From the NCBI RefSeq assembly GCF_900129855.1, contig NZ_LT670819.1, forward strand, positions 5,518,001 to 5,582,000: DNA of 64,000 nt, read 5' to 3'. The translations under genes were made by a program, and so were the position numbers. Below the pieces are notes generated by a model. That model searched no databases. It was given only the letters and a program-made list of their open reading frames with translations, and was not told the origin of the DNA. The DNA is from Streptomyces sp. 3214.6. Lineage in GTDB: Bacteria; Actinomycetota; Actinomycetes; Streptomycetales; Streptomycetaceae. Position 1 is the stretch's first letter; each line of letters starts with the position of its first letter. Below are positions 52,025-60,324 of this stretch, piece after piece.

Positions 52025-52951
52025 GTGCTGGCGCATCGACTGGGCGGTGCCGAAACCGGCGTCCCGGGCGATCTGGTCGACGGACAGGTCGCTGGACTCC
52101 AGCAGGTGCCGGGCCCGCTCGACGCGCTGCTGGGTGAGCCACTGGCCGGGGCTGATCCCGACCTCCTCGCGGAAGCGGCGCGTGAAGGTCCGCACGGACA
52201 TGGCCTCCTGTTCGGCCATGTCGCGCAGCTGGATCGGCTCGTGGAGGCGGCCCAGCGCCCACGCACGGGCGCCGGTCGTGGTCGCCGTCTGCGGATCGGG
52301 CACGGGGCGCTCGATGTACTGCGCCTGGCCGCCGTCGCGGTGCGGCGGTACGACCGTACGGCGGGCGACGTCGTTGGCGACGGCGGTGCCGTGGTCGCGG
52401 CGCACGATATGCAGGCACAGGTCGATGCCGGCGGCGACGCCGGCGGAGGTGAGGACGTCACCGTCGTCGATGAACAGGACGTCCGGGTCGACGTCGATCT
52501 GTGGGAAGAGCCGCTGGAGGCGGTCGGAGTCGGCCCAGTGCGTGGTGGCGGGGCGGCCGTCGAGGAAGCCGGCGGCGGCCAGGACGTACACGCCGGTGCA
52601 GATGGAGGCGAGGCGGGTGCCGGGCCGGATGTGGGCGAGGGCGGCGGCGAGGTCGTCGGTCAGCACGCCCTCCTCGAAGACCGGGCCGAGCTCGTAGCAG
52701 GCCGGGACGATCACGGTGTCGGCGGTGGCCAGGGTCTCGGGGCCGTTCGCGACCATGATCGCGAAGTCGGCGTCCGTCTCGACGGGTCCCGGTGGCCGGA
52801 TGGAGCAGGTGACGACCTCGTACAGGTGCCGGCCCTCGGCGTCCTTGGGGCGGCCGAAGATGCGGTGCGGGATGCCCAGCTCGAAGGGGAGGAGGCCGTC
52901 GAGGGCGAGGACGGCGACGCGGTGGGGGCGGAAGCCGGTGGCCGAATCCAT
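51785..52951 (-). CDS. GlxA family transcriptional regulator (DJ-1/PfpI + AraC HTH)
   Basis: The 388-residue protein has an N-terminal class I glutamine amidotransferase-like domain (10-190), with IVPACYELG and ASICTGVYVLAAAGFLDGRP holding the conserved cysteine. Next is a C-terminal AraC helix-turn-helix (225-330, REEVGISPGQWLTQQRVERA and DAGFGTAQSMRQHL). The last ~55 residues are a Gly/Thr/Arg-rich tail (GGTGRGGGTGRGGEG) that overlaps the convergent MFS gene and is not part of the family. It is divergent from a second MFS gene, a likely target. Confidence 0.92.
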   Translation of the reverse strand: MDSATGFRPHRVAVLALDGLLPFELGIPHRIFGRPKDAEGRHLYEVVTCSIRPPGPVETDADFAIMVANGPETLATADTVIVPACYELGPVFEEGVLTDDLAAALAHIRPGTRLASICTGVYVLAAAGFLDGRPATTHWADSDRLQRLFPQIDVDPDVLFIDDGDVLTSAGVAAGIDLCLHIVRRDHGTAVANDVARRTVVPPHRDGGQAQYIERPVPDPQTATTTGARAWALGRLHEPIQLRDMAEQEAMSVRTFTRRFREEVGISPGQWLTQQRVERARHLLESSDLSVDQIARDAGFGTAQSMRQHLQAALGVTPTAYRRTFRTGADRPGLGGPRVGTTGHNRSNGTGASGRSGRALETTQAGGTGRGGGTGRGGEGHGGIGTLR

Positions 52952-53021
52952 GGCCCGATCCTACCGAATGCTGTCCCTCGGGCCACTCGTTGTGGGTGCC
53001 GGAATCAGGAACCTTTATGGC

Positions 53022-54329
53022 GTGACCCAGACAAGCGAGGCTCCCGCAGCCATAGAGGACAAGAAGCCCACCCCTCGTCTCCGCATCCATCGCGCCTGGT
53101 TCGTCGCCGCCGTCACCTTCGTCACGATCATCGGTGCGGCCGCCTTCCGGTCGCTTCCGGGCCTGCTCATCGATCCGCTGCACGAGGATTTCGGCTGGTC
53201 GCGCGGCACGATCGGCGCGGCGGTCTCGATCAACCTGGCGTTGTACGGCCTTACGGCCCCGTTCGCGGCGGCGCTGATGGATCGTTTCGGCATCCGTCGG
53301 GTGGTCGCCGTGGCCCTGACCGTGATCGCGGCCGGTTCGCTTCTGACCGTGTGGATGACGGCGGCCTGGCAACTGCTGCTGTGCTGGGGCCTGTTGGTGG
53401 GCCTGGGCTCGGGCTCGATGGCGCTGGCCTTCGCGGCGACGGTCACCGACCGCTGGTTCATGGCGCGCCGGGGCCTGGTCAGCGGCATCCTGACCGCGGC
53501 CTCCGCCTCTGGCCAGCTGATCTTCCTGCCGCTGCTGTCGTGGATGGTCACGCGCTACGACTGGCGCCCGGCGGCCGTGACGGTGGCGCTGGCCGCGCTC
53601 GCCGTCGTCCCCTTCGTGTGGCTGTTGCTGCGCGACCACCCGGCCGATGTCGGCCAGAAGCCGTACGGAGCACAGGAGTTCGTGCCGAAGCCGCCTCCCT
53701 TGGAGGGCGCCGCGCGACGCACGCTGCGGGTGCTCTTCTCGGCGGTCCGCACGGGGCCGTTCTGGCTGCTGGCCGGTACCTTCGCGATCTGCGGCGCCTC
53801 GACGAACGGTCTGATCCAGACCCACTTCGTCCCGGCGGCCCACGACCACGGCATGCCGGTCACGGCAGCGGCCTCGCTCCTCGCGGTGATCGGCGTCTTC
53901 GACGTGGTCGGCACGATCGCCTCCGGCTGGTTCACGGACCGCTTCGAGCCGCGCCGGCTGCTGGCGGTGTACTACGCGCTGCGCGGCCTCTCGCTGCTCT
54001 TCCTGCCGATGCTGCTGGACCCCGCGGTGCGCCCGCCGATGATCTTCTTCATCGTCTTCTACGGCCTCGACTGGGTCGCCACCGTTCCGCCCACGCTGGC
54101 CCTGTGCCGTGAGCACTACGGCGACGACAGCGCGATCGTCTTCGGCTGGGTCCTCGCCTCCCACCAGATCGGCGCGGCCCTGGTCGCCTTCCTGGGCGGC
54201 TTGGCACGGGACGTCTTCGGCTCGTACGACGTGGTCTGGTACGCGTCGGGCGCGTTGTGCGCGGCGGCGGCGATGATGGCACTGGTGATCCGGCGCCGCC
54301 CCTCGCTCGCCACCCCAACACCGTCCTGA
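53022..54329 (+). CDS. MFS transporter
   Basis: The 435-residue protein has twelve predicted helices and the loop 2-3 motif of the major facilitator family (AALMDRFGIRRVVAVALTVI). A second half contains GTIASGWFTDRFEPRR. It resembles the monocarboxylate/oxalate-formate type group by layout; the substrate is unknown. GTG 53022 begins a frame directly after TTTATGGC, so a leaderless transcript is possible. Seventy bases separate it from the divergent GlxA-type regulator, which likely controls it. Confidence 0.87.
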   Translation: MTQTSEAPAAIEDKKPTPRLRIHRAWFVAAVTFVTIIGAAAFRSLPGLLIDPLHEDFGWSRGTIGAAVSINLALYGLTAPFAAALMDRFGIRRVVAVALTVIAAGSLLTVWMTAAWQLLLCWGLLVGLGSGSMALAFAATVTDRWFMARRGLVSGILTAASASGQLIFLPLLSWMVTRYDWRPAAVTVALAALAVVPFVWLLLRDHPADVGQKPYGAQEFVPKPPPLEGAARRTLRVLFSAVRTGPFWLLAGTFAICGASTNGLIQTHFVPAAHDHGMPVTAAASLLAVIGVFDVVGTIASGWFTDRFEPRRLLAVYYALRGLSLLFLPMLLDPAVRPPMIFFIVFYGLDWVATVPPTLALCREHYGDDSAIVFGWVLASHQIGAALVAFLGGLARDVFGSYDVVWYASGALCAAAAMMALVIRRRPSLATPTPS

Positions 54330-54646
54330 GACCGCCGACCGCCCGGCCGCGGCGCTGGCTGGTCGTGAGGCTGCCCGGCCGCGGCGCTGGCTGGTCGTGA
54401 GGCTGCCTGGTCGTGGGGCTGCTTGGTCTCGTCCGCGTCCGGTTGTGACACCGTCCGGCCTCGAACCCCCGCCCCGGGCCCCGCCGCTGCCGGGCCGTCA
54501 GGCTTCCTCGCTTCCTCGCTGCCTCGCCGTGGCCGCCGCCGCCCCGCTGTGTGGCCCCCCGCCCCGCCCCCGCCCCCGCCCCCGCTCCAGTGGTGCCCGC
54601 GCGCTGCCCGGGGCTGTCTTTGTCGCTGTGGTGGTGGCTTGGGTTG
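54330..54646. repeat. Convergent intergenic region with 32-bp tandem repeat and C-run tract
   Basis: The unit beginning gcccggccgcggcgctggct is repeated exactly at 54341-54372 and 54373-54404, with a shortened third copy after it. Further on, five C-runs separated by single bases (54555-54583) form a G-quadruplex motif on the minus strand, just past the quinone reductase stop. No gene is supported in these 317 bp. Confidence 0.75.
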
Positions 54647-55585
54647 TCAGGGGGCGAGGATGATTTTTCCGGTGGTGCGCTTTTCCTCTATCGCGTGGTG
54701 GGCCGCGGTGGCTTCGGTCAGGGGGTACACGCGGTCGACGGTGATCTGTAGGCGGCCCGATTCGATGCGGTCGGTGATCTGTTCCAGTACCTCGCCGGAG
54801 GGCTCGGCGGTGACCCAGACGTAGCGCAGACCGCGGGCGGCGGCCTGCTGTTCGTCCGTTCCCGGGTCGATCGACGCGCCGATGAGCAGGCCGCCCGGCC
54901 TGAGCACGTCGAGGGAACGGGGCCCGTACGCGCCGCCGACCAGGTCCAGGACGACGTCCACCGGGGCCACGGCGGTCCGGAAGTCGGTGGCGGTGTAGTC
55001 GATCAGTTCGTCGGCGCCCAGTCCGCGCAGGAAGTCGTGGTTGGCCGCCCGCGCGGTGCCGATGACATGGGCTCCGAGTTCCTTGGCGAGTTGCACCGCG
55101 ACATGGCCGACGCCGCCCGCCGCCGCATGGATCAGCACCCGGTCGCCGGGCCGGACCCGCGCCAGCACGGTCAGCGCCTGCCAGGCGGTGAACGCGACGA
55201 GGGGCACGGCCCCGGCGTGCACCAGGTCGAGGTTCTTCGGCGCGGGCGCCAGCGCGTCGGCCGGTACGGCGGTGAACTCGGCGTACGCGCCGCGCCCGGT
55301 GACCGCGAGCATGCCGTACACCTCGTCGCCCGGCGCGAACCCTGTCACGCCCTCGCCGACCCGCTCGACGACGCCGGACACGTCGTTGCCCGGCGTCCAC
55401 GGCAGGGTGACCAGCCCGGGCACGCCGCCGGCCCTGAGGACCGTGTCGCCCGGGTTGACCCCGGCGCCGGCGACCCGCAGCAGCACCTCCCCGGGGCCGG
55501 GTTCCGGCACGTCGGTCTCGGTGTGGACGAGCACCTCGGGGCCGCCGAACTCGGACTGGAGGATGGCGTGCATACGGGCGGACAT
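54647..55585 (-). CDS. NADP-dependent quinone oxidoreductase-like alcohol dehydrogenase (zeta-crystallin family)
   Basis: The 312-residue MDR protein lacks zinc ligands, as in quinone oxidoreductases. It shows LLRVAGAGVNPGDTVLRAGG, the cofactor motif DRVLIHAAAGGVGHVAVQLA and the C-terminal AIEEKRTTGKIIL. It reduces quinones or enones with NADPH. ATG 55585 is supported by GAGGAG; the frame upstream covers the divergent HxlR gene and is not coding. Pairing of this enzyme with a divergent HxlR regulator is a common quinone or electrophile stress arrangement. Confidence 0.92.
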   Translation of the reverse strand: MSARMHAILQSEFGGPEVLVHTETDVPEPGPGEVLLRVAGAGVNPGDTVLRAGGVPGLVTLPWTPGNDVSGVVERVGEGVTGFAPGDEVYGMLAVTGRGAYAEFTAVPADALAPAPKNLDLVHAGAVPLVAFTAWQALTVLARVRPGDRVLIHAAAGGVGHVAVQLAKELGAHVIGTARAANHDFLRGLGADELIDYTATDFRTAVAPVDVVLDLVGGAYGPRSLDVLRPGGLLIGASIDPGTDEQQAAARGLRYVWVTAEPSGEVLEQITDRIESGRLQITVDRVYPLTEATAAHHAIEEKRTTGKIILAP

Positions 55586-55679
55586 CAGGACTCCTCGTCG
55601 GCGGGGTGCGATACGTCCCATCGTCGGCCTGTGTGATGTCCGCGCGGAAGAAGGCACTTGTCTGATATCGAGGTTCTTC

Positions 55680-56096
55680 ATGGATACCGGCTTCGACCTG
55701 AGGAAACACGGCGGCGTGGACGTGTTTCTCCGCGACTGCCCCACCCGCGCCGTGCTGGAGTTGATCGCGGGCAAGTGGACCATGCTGGTGCTGGTGGCAC
55801 TAAAGGACGGTCGGCCCATGCGGTTCGCCGAACTGCGCCGGCGGCTGGACGGCGTGACACCGAAGATGCTGACCCAGACCCTGCGCTCGCTGGAGCGCGA
55901 GGGCCTGCTGACGCGCAGCGTGTACCCGACCGTGCCGCCGTGCGTGGAGTACCGGCTCACCGGGCTCGGGCGGGAGGTGGGCGGACTGATCCAGAGCATC
56001 ACCGACTGGTCGCAGACCAACATCGACGCCATCCGGGCGGCCCGCGAGGACTTCGACGAACGAGCGGCCCGCCAACCCCCACGGGCGGCCTTCTGA
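55680..56096 (+). CDS. HxlR family transcriptional regulator
   Basis: The 138-residue winged-helix protein has the HxlR pattern: CPTRAVLELIAGKWTMLVLV, LRRRLDGVTPKMLTQTLRSL and EREGLLTRSVYPTVPPCVEY. The cysteine at residue 20 (RDCPTR) sits where redox- or quinone-sensing HxlR members (YodB/HypR type) carry their reactive thiol. A 94-bp gap separates it from the divergent quinone reductase, its probable target. The multicopper oxidase follows 120 bp downstream and may be co-regulated. Confidence 0.9.
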   Translation: MDTGFDLRKHGGVDVFLRDCPTRAVLELIAGKWTMLVLVALKDGRPMRFAELRRRLDGVTPKMLTQTLRSLEREGLLTRSVYPTVPPCVEYRLTGLGREVGGLIQSITDWSQTNIDAIRAAREDFDERAARQPPRAAF

Positions 56097-56216
56097 CCGC
56101 CCCGGCTCGCCGACGCGAGCGCAAGCACAGCGACTGGACGACTACTCCACGTATCATATGGCTACATTCCGTGACGTACGGCTGTGCTGCCCGTCTGTTG
56201 CCCGTGGAGGCGATTC

Positions 56217-57779
56217 ATGACTTCTCTGGACCGTCGTGGTGTGTTGAAAGGCCTGACGGTCGCCGCCGCCGGGGCCACCGTGACCGGCGCGGTGACGGGG
56301 CCGCCCGCGGTGGCGGCGCCGCACGCGGTGGCGGGGCAGGCGGCCGCCGCCCCCTTCCCGCAGCCGGAGACGCGCAGGGCGTCGCCGTCCACGGGGAGGC
56401 TGGCAACCCGGTTGACCGTCCGGTTCACCGAGCTGAACGTTCCCGGGGTCGGCAAGGTGCTCACGCGCACCTACGAAGGGTCGATCCCGGGGCCGACACT
56501 GCGGGTGCGCCCAGGCGACTCGCTTGAGATCACGCAGGTCAACGCGTTGCCGCCGAACACCGGGACGCACGAGGACGACGTCAACATCCCGCATCACTTC
56601 AACACCTTCAACCTGCACACGCACGGGTTGGAGGTGGACCCCACCGGTGACGCCGACAACGTCTTCCGTGTCTTCGAGCCCGCCGAAACGCCCGGCGACA
56701 CCACGACCTACCGCACCGTCATCAACGTCCCGGAGGGGCATCCGGCCGGCACGTTCTGGTACCACCCCCACCATCACGGATCCACCGCGACCCAACTGCT
56801 CGGCGGCATGAGCGGCGTGATCATCGTCGAGGGCGACATCGACCAGGTGCCCGAGATCGCCGCCGCCAAGGACGTCGTCGTCTGCATCAGCGAACTCAAG
56901 GTGTCCGCCGGACGCGTGCCGGATCTGACGTCGCAGGCCACCTATGACGACATCCCCTCGATCTTCCTCGTCAACGGCGCGTTGAACCCCGTGCTGACCA
57001 TCGCCCCGGGGGAGGTCCAGCGCTGGAGGGTCGTCAACGCCGGGCCGGTCAGTGCTCACTTCCTGAGCCTGAGCGGGCACGAGATGCACCAGATCGCATG
57101 CGACGGCATCACCTTCATGAGCCCCGTCGCCACCACCGGAATGACCCTGTCGATGGGCGGGCGAACCGATCTGCTGATCCGTGGCGGCAAGCCCGGCACC
57201 TACAAGCTGACCGGCGGCGGCGCCTCCGGGCCGCTGCTGACGCTCGTCGTCACCGGCGAAGCCCGCCCCAAACCGATGCCGCTGCCGAAAAGCCTGCCCG
57301 GCCGGCCCACCGACCTGCCCGAGCCGACCCGCACCCGCACCCTGATCTTCCGCACCGACGAGGACGTCTTTCCGGGCGCCTTCCCGAACGCCTACCGCAT
57401 TCTGGGCGACGGCGAGACCCCGCCCGCCGACCCCGACGCCGGCCGACGCGATGTCGCCTGGGGCCGCTTCTCACCCGACTACGTCAACCAGCGCATCCGC
57501 CTGGGCGAGGTCGAGCAGTGGACGGTCACCAACGACTCCCGCAACCGCGGTCACGGCCATCACCCCTTCCACCTGCACACCAACCACTTTCTCCTCACCG
57601 CCGTCGACAACCGCCGCCTGGCCACGCCCGTCTGGCACGACACCATCGACGTCCCACCGGAGAGCACGATCACCTTCCTGCTGTGCGCCCAGGACTTCAC
57701 CGGCCGCGCCATGCTGCACTGCCACCACCTCGAGCACGGGGACGAAGGCATGATGCAGATCATCGAGTACGTGCGCTGA
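56217..57779 (+). CDS. Tat-exported multicopper oxidase
   Basis: The 520-residue secreted oxidase has a twin-arginine signal (LDRRGVLKGLTVAAAGATVT). It contains three cupredoxin-like regions with all four copper motifs: FNLHTHGL, WYHPHHHG, HHPFHLHTNHF and the C-terminal HCHHLEHGDEGMM. The last includes the type 1 Cys, two His and a Met axial ligand. It is laccase/CotA- or CueO-like and couples oxidation of phenols or metal ions to O2 reduction outside the cell. No Met-rich insert is seen. ATG 56217 has GGAGG upstream. Upstream 56140-56170 is AT-rich and probably holds the promoter. Confidence 0.93.
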   Translation: MTSLDRRGVLKGLTVAAAGATVTGAVTGPPAVAAPHAVAGQAAAAPFPQPETRRASPSTGRLATRLTVRFTELNVPGVGKVLTRTYEGSIPGPTLRVRPGDSLEITQVNALPPNTGTHEDDVNIPHHFNTFNLHTHGLEVDPTGDADNVFRVFEPAETPGDTTTYRTVINVPEGHPAGTFWYHPHHHGSTATQLLGGMSGVIIVEGDIDQVPEIAAAKDVVVCISELKVSAGRVPDLTSQATYDDIPSIFLVNGALNPVLTIAPGEVQRWRVVNAGPVSAHFLSLSGHEMHQIACDGITFMSPVATTGMTLSMGGRTDLLIRGGKPGTYKLTGGGASGPLLTLVVTGEARPKPMPLPKSLPGRPTDLPEPTRTRTLIFRTDEDVFPGAFPNAYRILGDGETPPADPDAGRRDVAWGRFSPDYVNQRIRLGEVEQWTVTNDSRNRGHGHHPFHLHTNHFLLTAVDNRRLATPVWHDTIDVPPESTITFLLCAQDFTGRAMLHCHHLEHGDEGMMQIIEYVR

Positions 57780-57793
57780 CGCCGAGGGGCAGC

Positions 57794-57816
57794 GGGCCGG
57801 TCAGAGGAACCGGCCC
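57794..57816. terminator. Bidirectional hairpin between multicopper oxidase and flavin reductase
   Basis: GGGCCGGT (57794-57801) pairs with ACCGGCCC (57809-57816) around a 7-base loop. It overlaps the flavin reductase 3' end and lies 15 bp after the oxidase stop. No long T-run is present, as usual for Streptomyces terminators. Confidence 0.5.
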
Positions 57817-58388
57817 TTGTGGAACAGCAGCGGCTGCTCGTCCGCGCCGTCGCCCGCGCCCAGGGCGTTCACCCGGCCGACGACGATGAGGTGGTCGCCG
57901 CCCGTGTGGACGGCGTGGATCGCGCAGTCGATCCAGGCGAGCGTGCCGGTGAGGCGGGGGGCGCCCGACGCGGGGGCGGCGTCGTGGTCGACGCCCGCGA
58001 ACTTGTCGGCGCCGCTCCTCGCGAAGGCGCGGCACAACGGACCCTGCGCCGCGCTCAGCACGTTGACGCAGAAGACGCCCGCGCGGGCGATGCGCGGCCA
58101 GGTCGTGGACGTCCGTCCGACCATGAAGGCGACGAGGGGCGGATCGAGGGAGAGCGAGGAGAACGACTGACAGGCGAAGCCCGCGGGCCCGTCCTCACCC
58201 TCGGCGGCAGGCGCCGTCACCACCGTCACGCCCGAGGCGAAGCTCCCCAGCACCCGCCGGAACTCACCCTGATCGACCGGCGCCCGCTCGTCCTCCCGGA
58301 CGCAACGCAGTTCGGGCCTGGGCAGCGGTTCGACCGGCCCCGCCCTCAGGTAACGGACGGCGGCGGCCGCCATCCCCGCATGTCCCAT
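57801..58388 (-). CDS. Flavin reductase family protein (two-component monooxygenase reductase-like)
   Basis: The 195-residue protein has the FMN-binding split-barrel fold of flavin:NADH reductases: FRRVLGSFASGVTVVTA, QSFSSLSLDPPLVAFMVGRT and a C-terminal AIHAVHTGGDHLIVVGRV. It supplies reduced flavin to an oxygenase partner that is not in this window. ATG 58388 is preferred over 58400 because GGGGAG lies five bases upstream. The CTGAC-N5-GTCAG dyad at 58406 is 18 bp before the start, tying it to the acyl-CoA regulon. Confidence 0.88.
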   Translation of the reverse strand: MGHAGMAAAAVRYLRAGPVEPLPRPELRCVREDERAPVDQGEFRRVLGSFASGVTVVTAPAAEGEDGPAGFACQSFSSLSLDPPLVAFMVGRTSTTWPRIARAGVFCVNVLSAAQGPLCRAFARSGADKFAGVDHDAAPASGAPRLTGTLAWIDCAIHAVHTGGDHLIVVGRVNALGAGDGADEQPLLFHKGRFL

Positions 58389-58405
58389 CACACTCCCCAT
58401 TGAAG

Positions 58406-58420
58406 CTGACGGTGTGTCAG
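58406..58420. promoter_or_regulatory. Operator dyad upstream of flavin reductase
   Basis: CTGACGGTGTGTCAG, in the context AG...AT, differs by one base from the 41109 site. It lies 18 bp upstream of the flavin reductase start and 59 bp upstream of the divergent membrane protein gene. Confidence 0.6.
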
Positions 58421-58478
58421 ATGGGAAGGGGTGCGGGGCGCGGGAGGACCCGGTGGTGCGCTTGCGTACGCTGCGGAC

Positions 58479-59456
58479 ATGGGGTGGGGGAACGGGCGTA
58501 CGAAGACGGGGTGGAAGCGGGCGGAACCCGAGGTGGTCGCCGCCATCGCGGCCGGGGCGGCACAGCTCCCGGCCGCCTTTCTCCTGTGGTGGTTCCACAG
58601 CCTGGCCGCCGACGCCTACGGCCGTGGCTACGGCGGCGGCTTCGGCCTCGCCTGCCTGTTCCTCTTCGCGCCCGGGTATCTGCCGGTGCTGGGCCTGCTG
58701 CACGCCTGGACGAACACCCTTCCGGGCATCATCCTGGCCGATCTCGCCCTGGCCCGACTCCGGTGGCCGCGCTGGGGACGGCATCTCCTGGGTGTCACGC
58801 TGATCGGGGTGGGGTGGGCCGCGGTCACCAGCCTGCTGTGGGACTGGCCGTTCCTCGCCGTCGCCCTGGTGCTCGCGGCGCTCGGAGTCCTGCCCGTCCT
58901 CGCGATGGCGTACACGCGGCGAAAGGCCACCGGGAGTACCTGGAGTACCGGGCGCACGTGGAGTGCCGGACGTCCCTGGAGTACCTGGGGCGTCTGGTGG
59001 CGGGCGGGGGTGAGCTCGGTCGCGCTGTTCGTGCTCGCCTTCGCGGGCGCGGCACTGGCCGACGCCACGGGCCTGATCGAGGAGTACGAGCCTCCGGAGC
59101 TGTCCGCCGCGAAAGTCGCGGGTGTCTGGCGCGGCGACGACGGGGCGGAGCTGCGGCTCCTGCCGGGCGGACGCGCCGAGTCGGCGAGGATGCCCGCCGA
59201 GGGGGAGTTCGGGTCGGACGAGGACATGGTCGTGTGTGACGGCGCCGGCACCTGGGCGTATGCGACGGAAGGCCCATACGAAGCTCGGGGCCGGGTCGTC
59301 GTACGCCTGAGCGCAGGCAGCGGCACGGACAGCGGCTGTGGGGACGAGACGACCTGGCGGGTCAGCGGGACGGATCGTGCGCCCGAGCTGTTCGTGATCT
59401 TCGGGGATCCGGACGGCGGCGAGCTGCGGATTCTGAAGCGGGACGCCGCCCGGTAG
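58479..59456 (+). CDS. Hypothetical multi-spanning membrane protein
   Basis: The 325-residue protein has about five to six hydrophobic segments in its first 200 residues (AAIAAGAAQLPAAFLLWWF, LACLFLFAPGYLPVLGLLHA, LLGVTLIGVGWAAVTSLLW, and others). A Trp/Ser/Thr repeat region (STWSTGRTWSAGRPWSTW) precedes the last helix. The ~110-residue beta-rich extracytoplasmic C-terminal domain opens with AAKVAGVWRGDDGAELRLLP. I recognise the C-part only as a generic VWRGDDG-type domain of Streptomyces membrane proteins. ATG 58479 follows TACGCT by six bases, suggesting a leaderless transcript. Confidence 0.75.
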   Translation: MGWGNGRTKTGWKRAEPEVVAAIAAGAAQLPAAFLLWWFHSLAADAYGRGYGGGFGLACLFLFAPGYLPVLGLLHAWTNTLPGIILADLALARLRWPRWGRHLLGVTLIGVGWAAVTSLLWDWPFLAVALVLAALGVLPVLAMAYTRRKATGSTWSTGRTWSAGRPWSTWGVWWRAGVSSVALFVLAFAGAALADATGLIEEYEPPELSAAKVAGVWRGDDGAELRLLPGGRAESARMPAEGEFGSDEDMVVCDGAGTWAYATEGPYEARGRVVVRLSAGSGTDSGCGDETTWRVSGTDRAPELFVIFGDPDGGELRILKRDAAR

Positions 59457-59459
59457 GCG

Positions 59460-60251
59460 TCACCGGCCCTTGAACTCGGCTGCCCGTCGCTCCACGAAGC
59501 TCGCCACTCCTTCTCCGGCGTCCGCCGTCGTCATGTTGATCTCCTGGGCGGTGGCCTCGGCGGTGAAGGCGGTGGTGCGGTCGGTGTCGAGGGAGGCGTT
59601 GACGAGTTGCTTGGTGAGGGCCAACGCGCGGGTGGGCCCGGCGGCCAGACGGGCCGCCCACTCGGCTGCCGTCTTGTCCAGCTCCTCGTCCGGGACCACC
59701 CGGTTGACCAGGCCCAGGCGTTCGGCGTCCGGCGCGGTGAGCGCGTCGCCGAAGAACATCAGCTCCTTGGCGCGCCGGGGGCCGATCAGGCGGGGGAGGA
59801 GATAGGCGCCGCCGGCGTCGGGGACCAGGCCGCGGCGGACGAACACCTCGATGAAGCGGGCCGACTCGGCCGCCAGCACCAGGTCGCAGGCGAACGCGAG
59901 GTGAGCCCCCAGGCCGGCCGCCGTGCCGTTGACCGCCGCCGTCACCGGTTTCTCGCAGTCCAGGACGGCGGAGATCAGGCGCTGGGCGCCGAGGCGGATG
60001 GTGCGGGCCACGTCGCCGGCGACGCGTTCGCCCGCCGGAGGGCCGCCTCGCAGATCGGCTCCCGCGCAGAAGCCGCGGCCGGCGCCGGTGAGGACCACCG
60101 CCCGGACGTCCGGGTCGGCCGAGGCGTCCGCGAAGAGGTCGATCAGGTGGTTGCGCATGTCGGGCGTCAGGGCGTTGAGGGTCTCGGGGCGGTTGAGGGT
60201 GATGTGGGTGACCTGTCGGTCGGTCGTCTTCTCTATCCACGGCTCGGGCAC
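59460..60251 (-). CDS. Enoyl-CoA hydratase/isomerase family protein
   Basis: The 263-residue crotonase has HITLNRPETLNALTPDMRNH, the oxyanion-hole segment GRGFCAGADLRGGPP and TAAGLGAHLAFACDLVLAAE. It ends with VASFVERRAAEFKGR, typical of PaaG/EchA-like proteins. The usual first catalytic Glu is replaced (AHLAFACD), while GLVPDAGGAYLLPRL carries Asp at the second position, a pattern of isomerase-type members. GTG 60251 starts the gene. It lies downstream of the acyl-CoA synthetase on the same strand with a 73-bp gap, so the two are probably co-transcribed from the operators at 62.6 kb. Confidence 0.9.
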   Translation of the reverse strand: MPEPWIEKTTDRQVTHITLNRPETLNALTPDMRNHLIDLFADASADPDVRAVVLTGAGRGFCAGADLRGGPPAGERVAGDVARTIRLGAQRLISAVLDCEKPVTAAVNGTAAGLGAHLAFACDLVLAAESARFIEVFVRRGLVPDAGGAYLLPRLIGPRRAKELMFFGDALTAPDAERLGLVNRVVPDEELDKTAAEWAARLAAGPTRALALTKQLVNASLDTDRTTAFTAEATAQEINMTTADAGEGVASFVERRAAEFKGR

Positions 60252-60324
60252 GGGCCTGCTCCGTTCTCACGCGGGCCGGCCACGTGCGGGCCGGCCACGT
60301 GCATCTCGTCCGCGACGGCGATCC

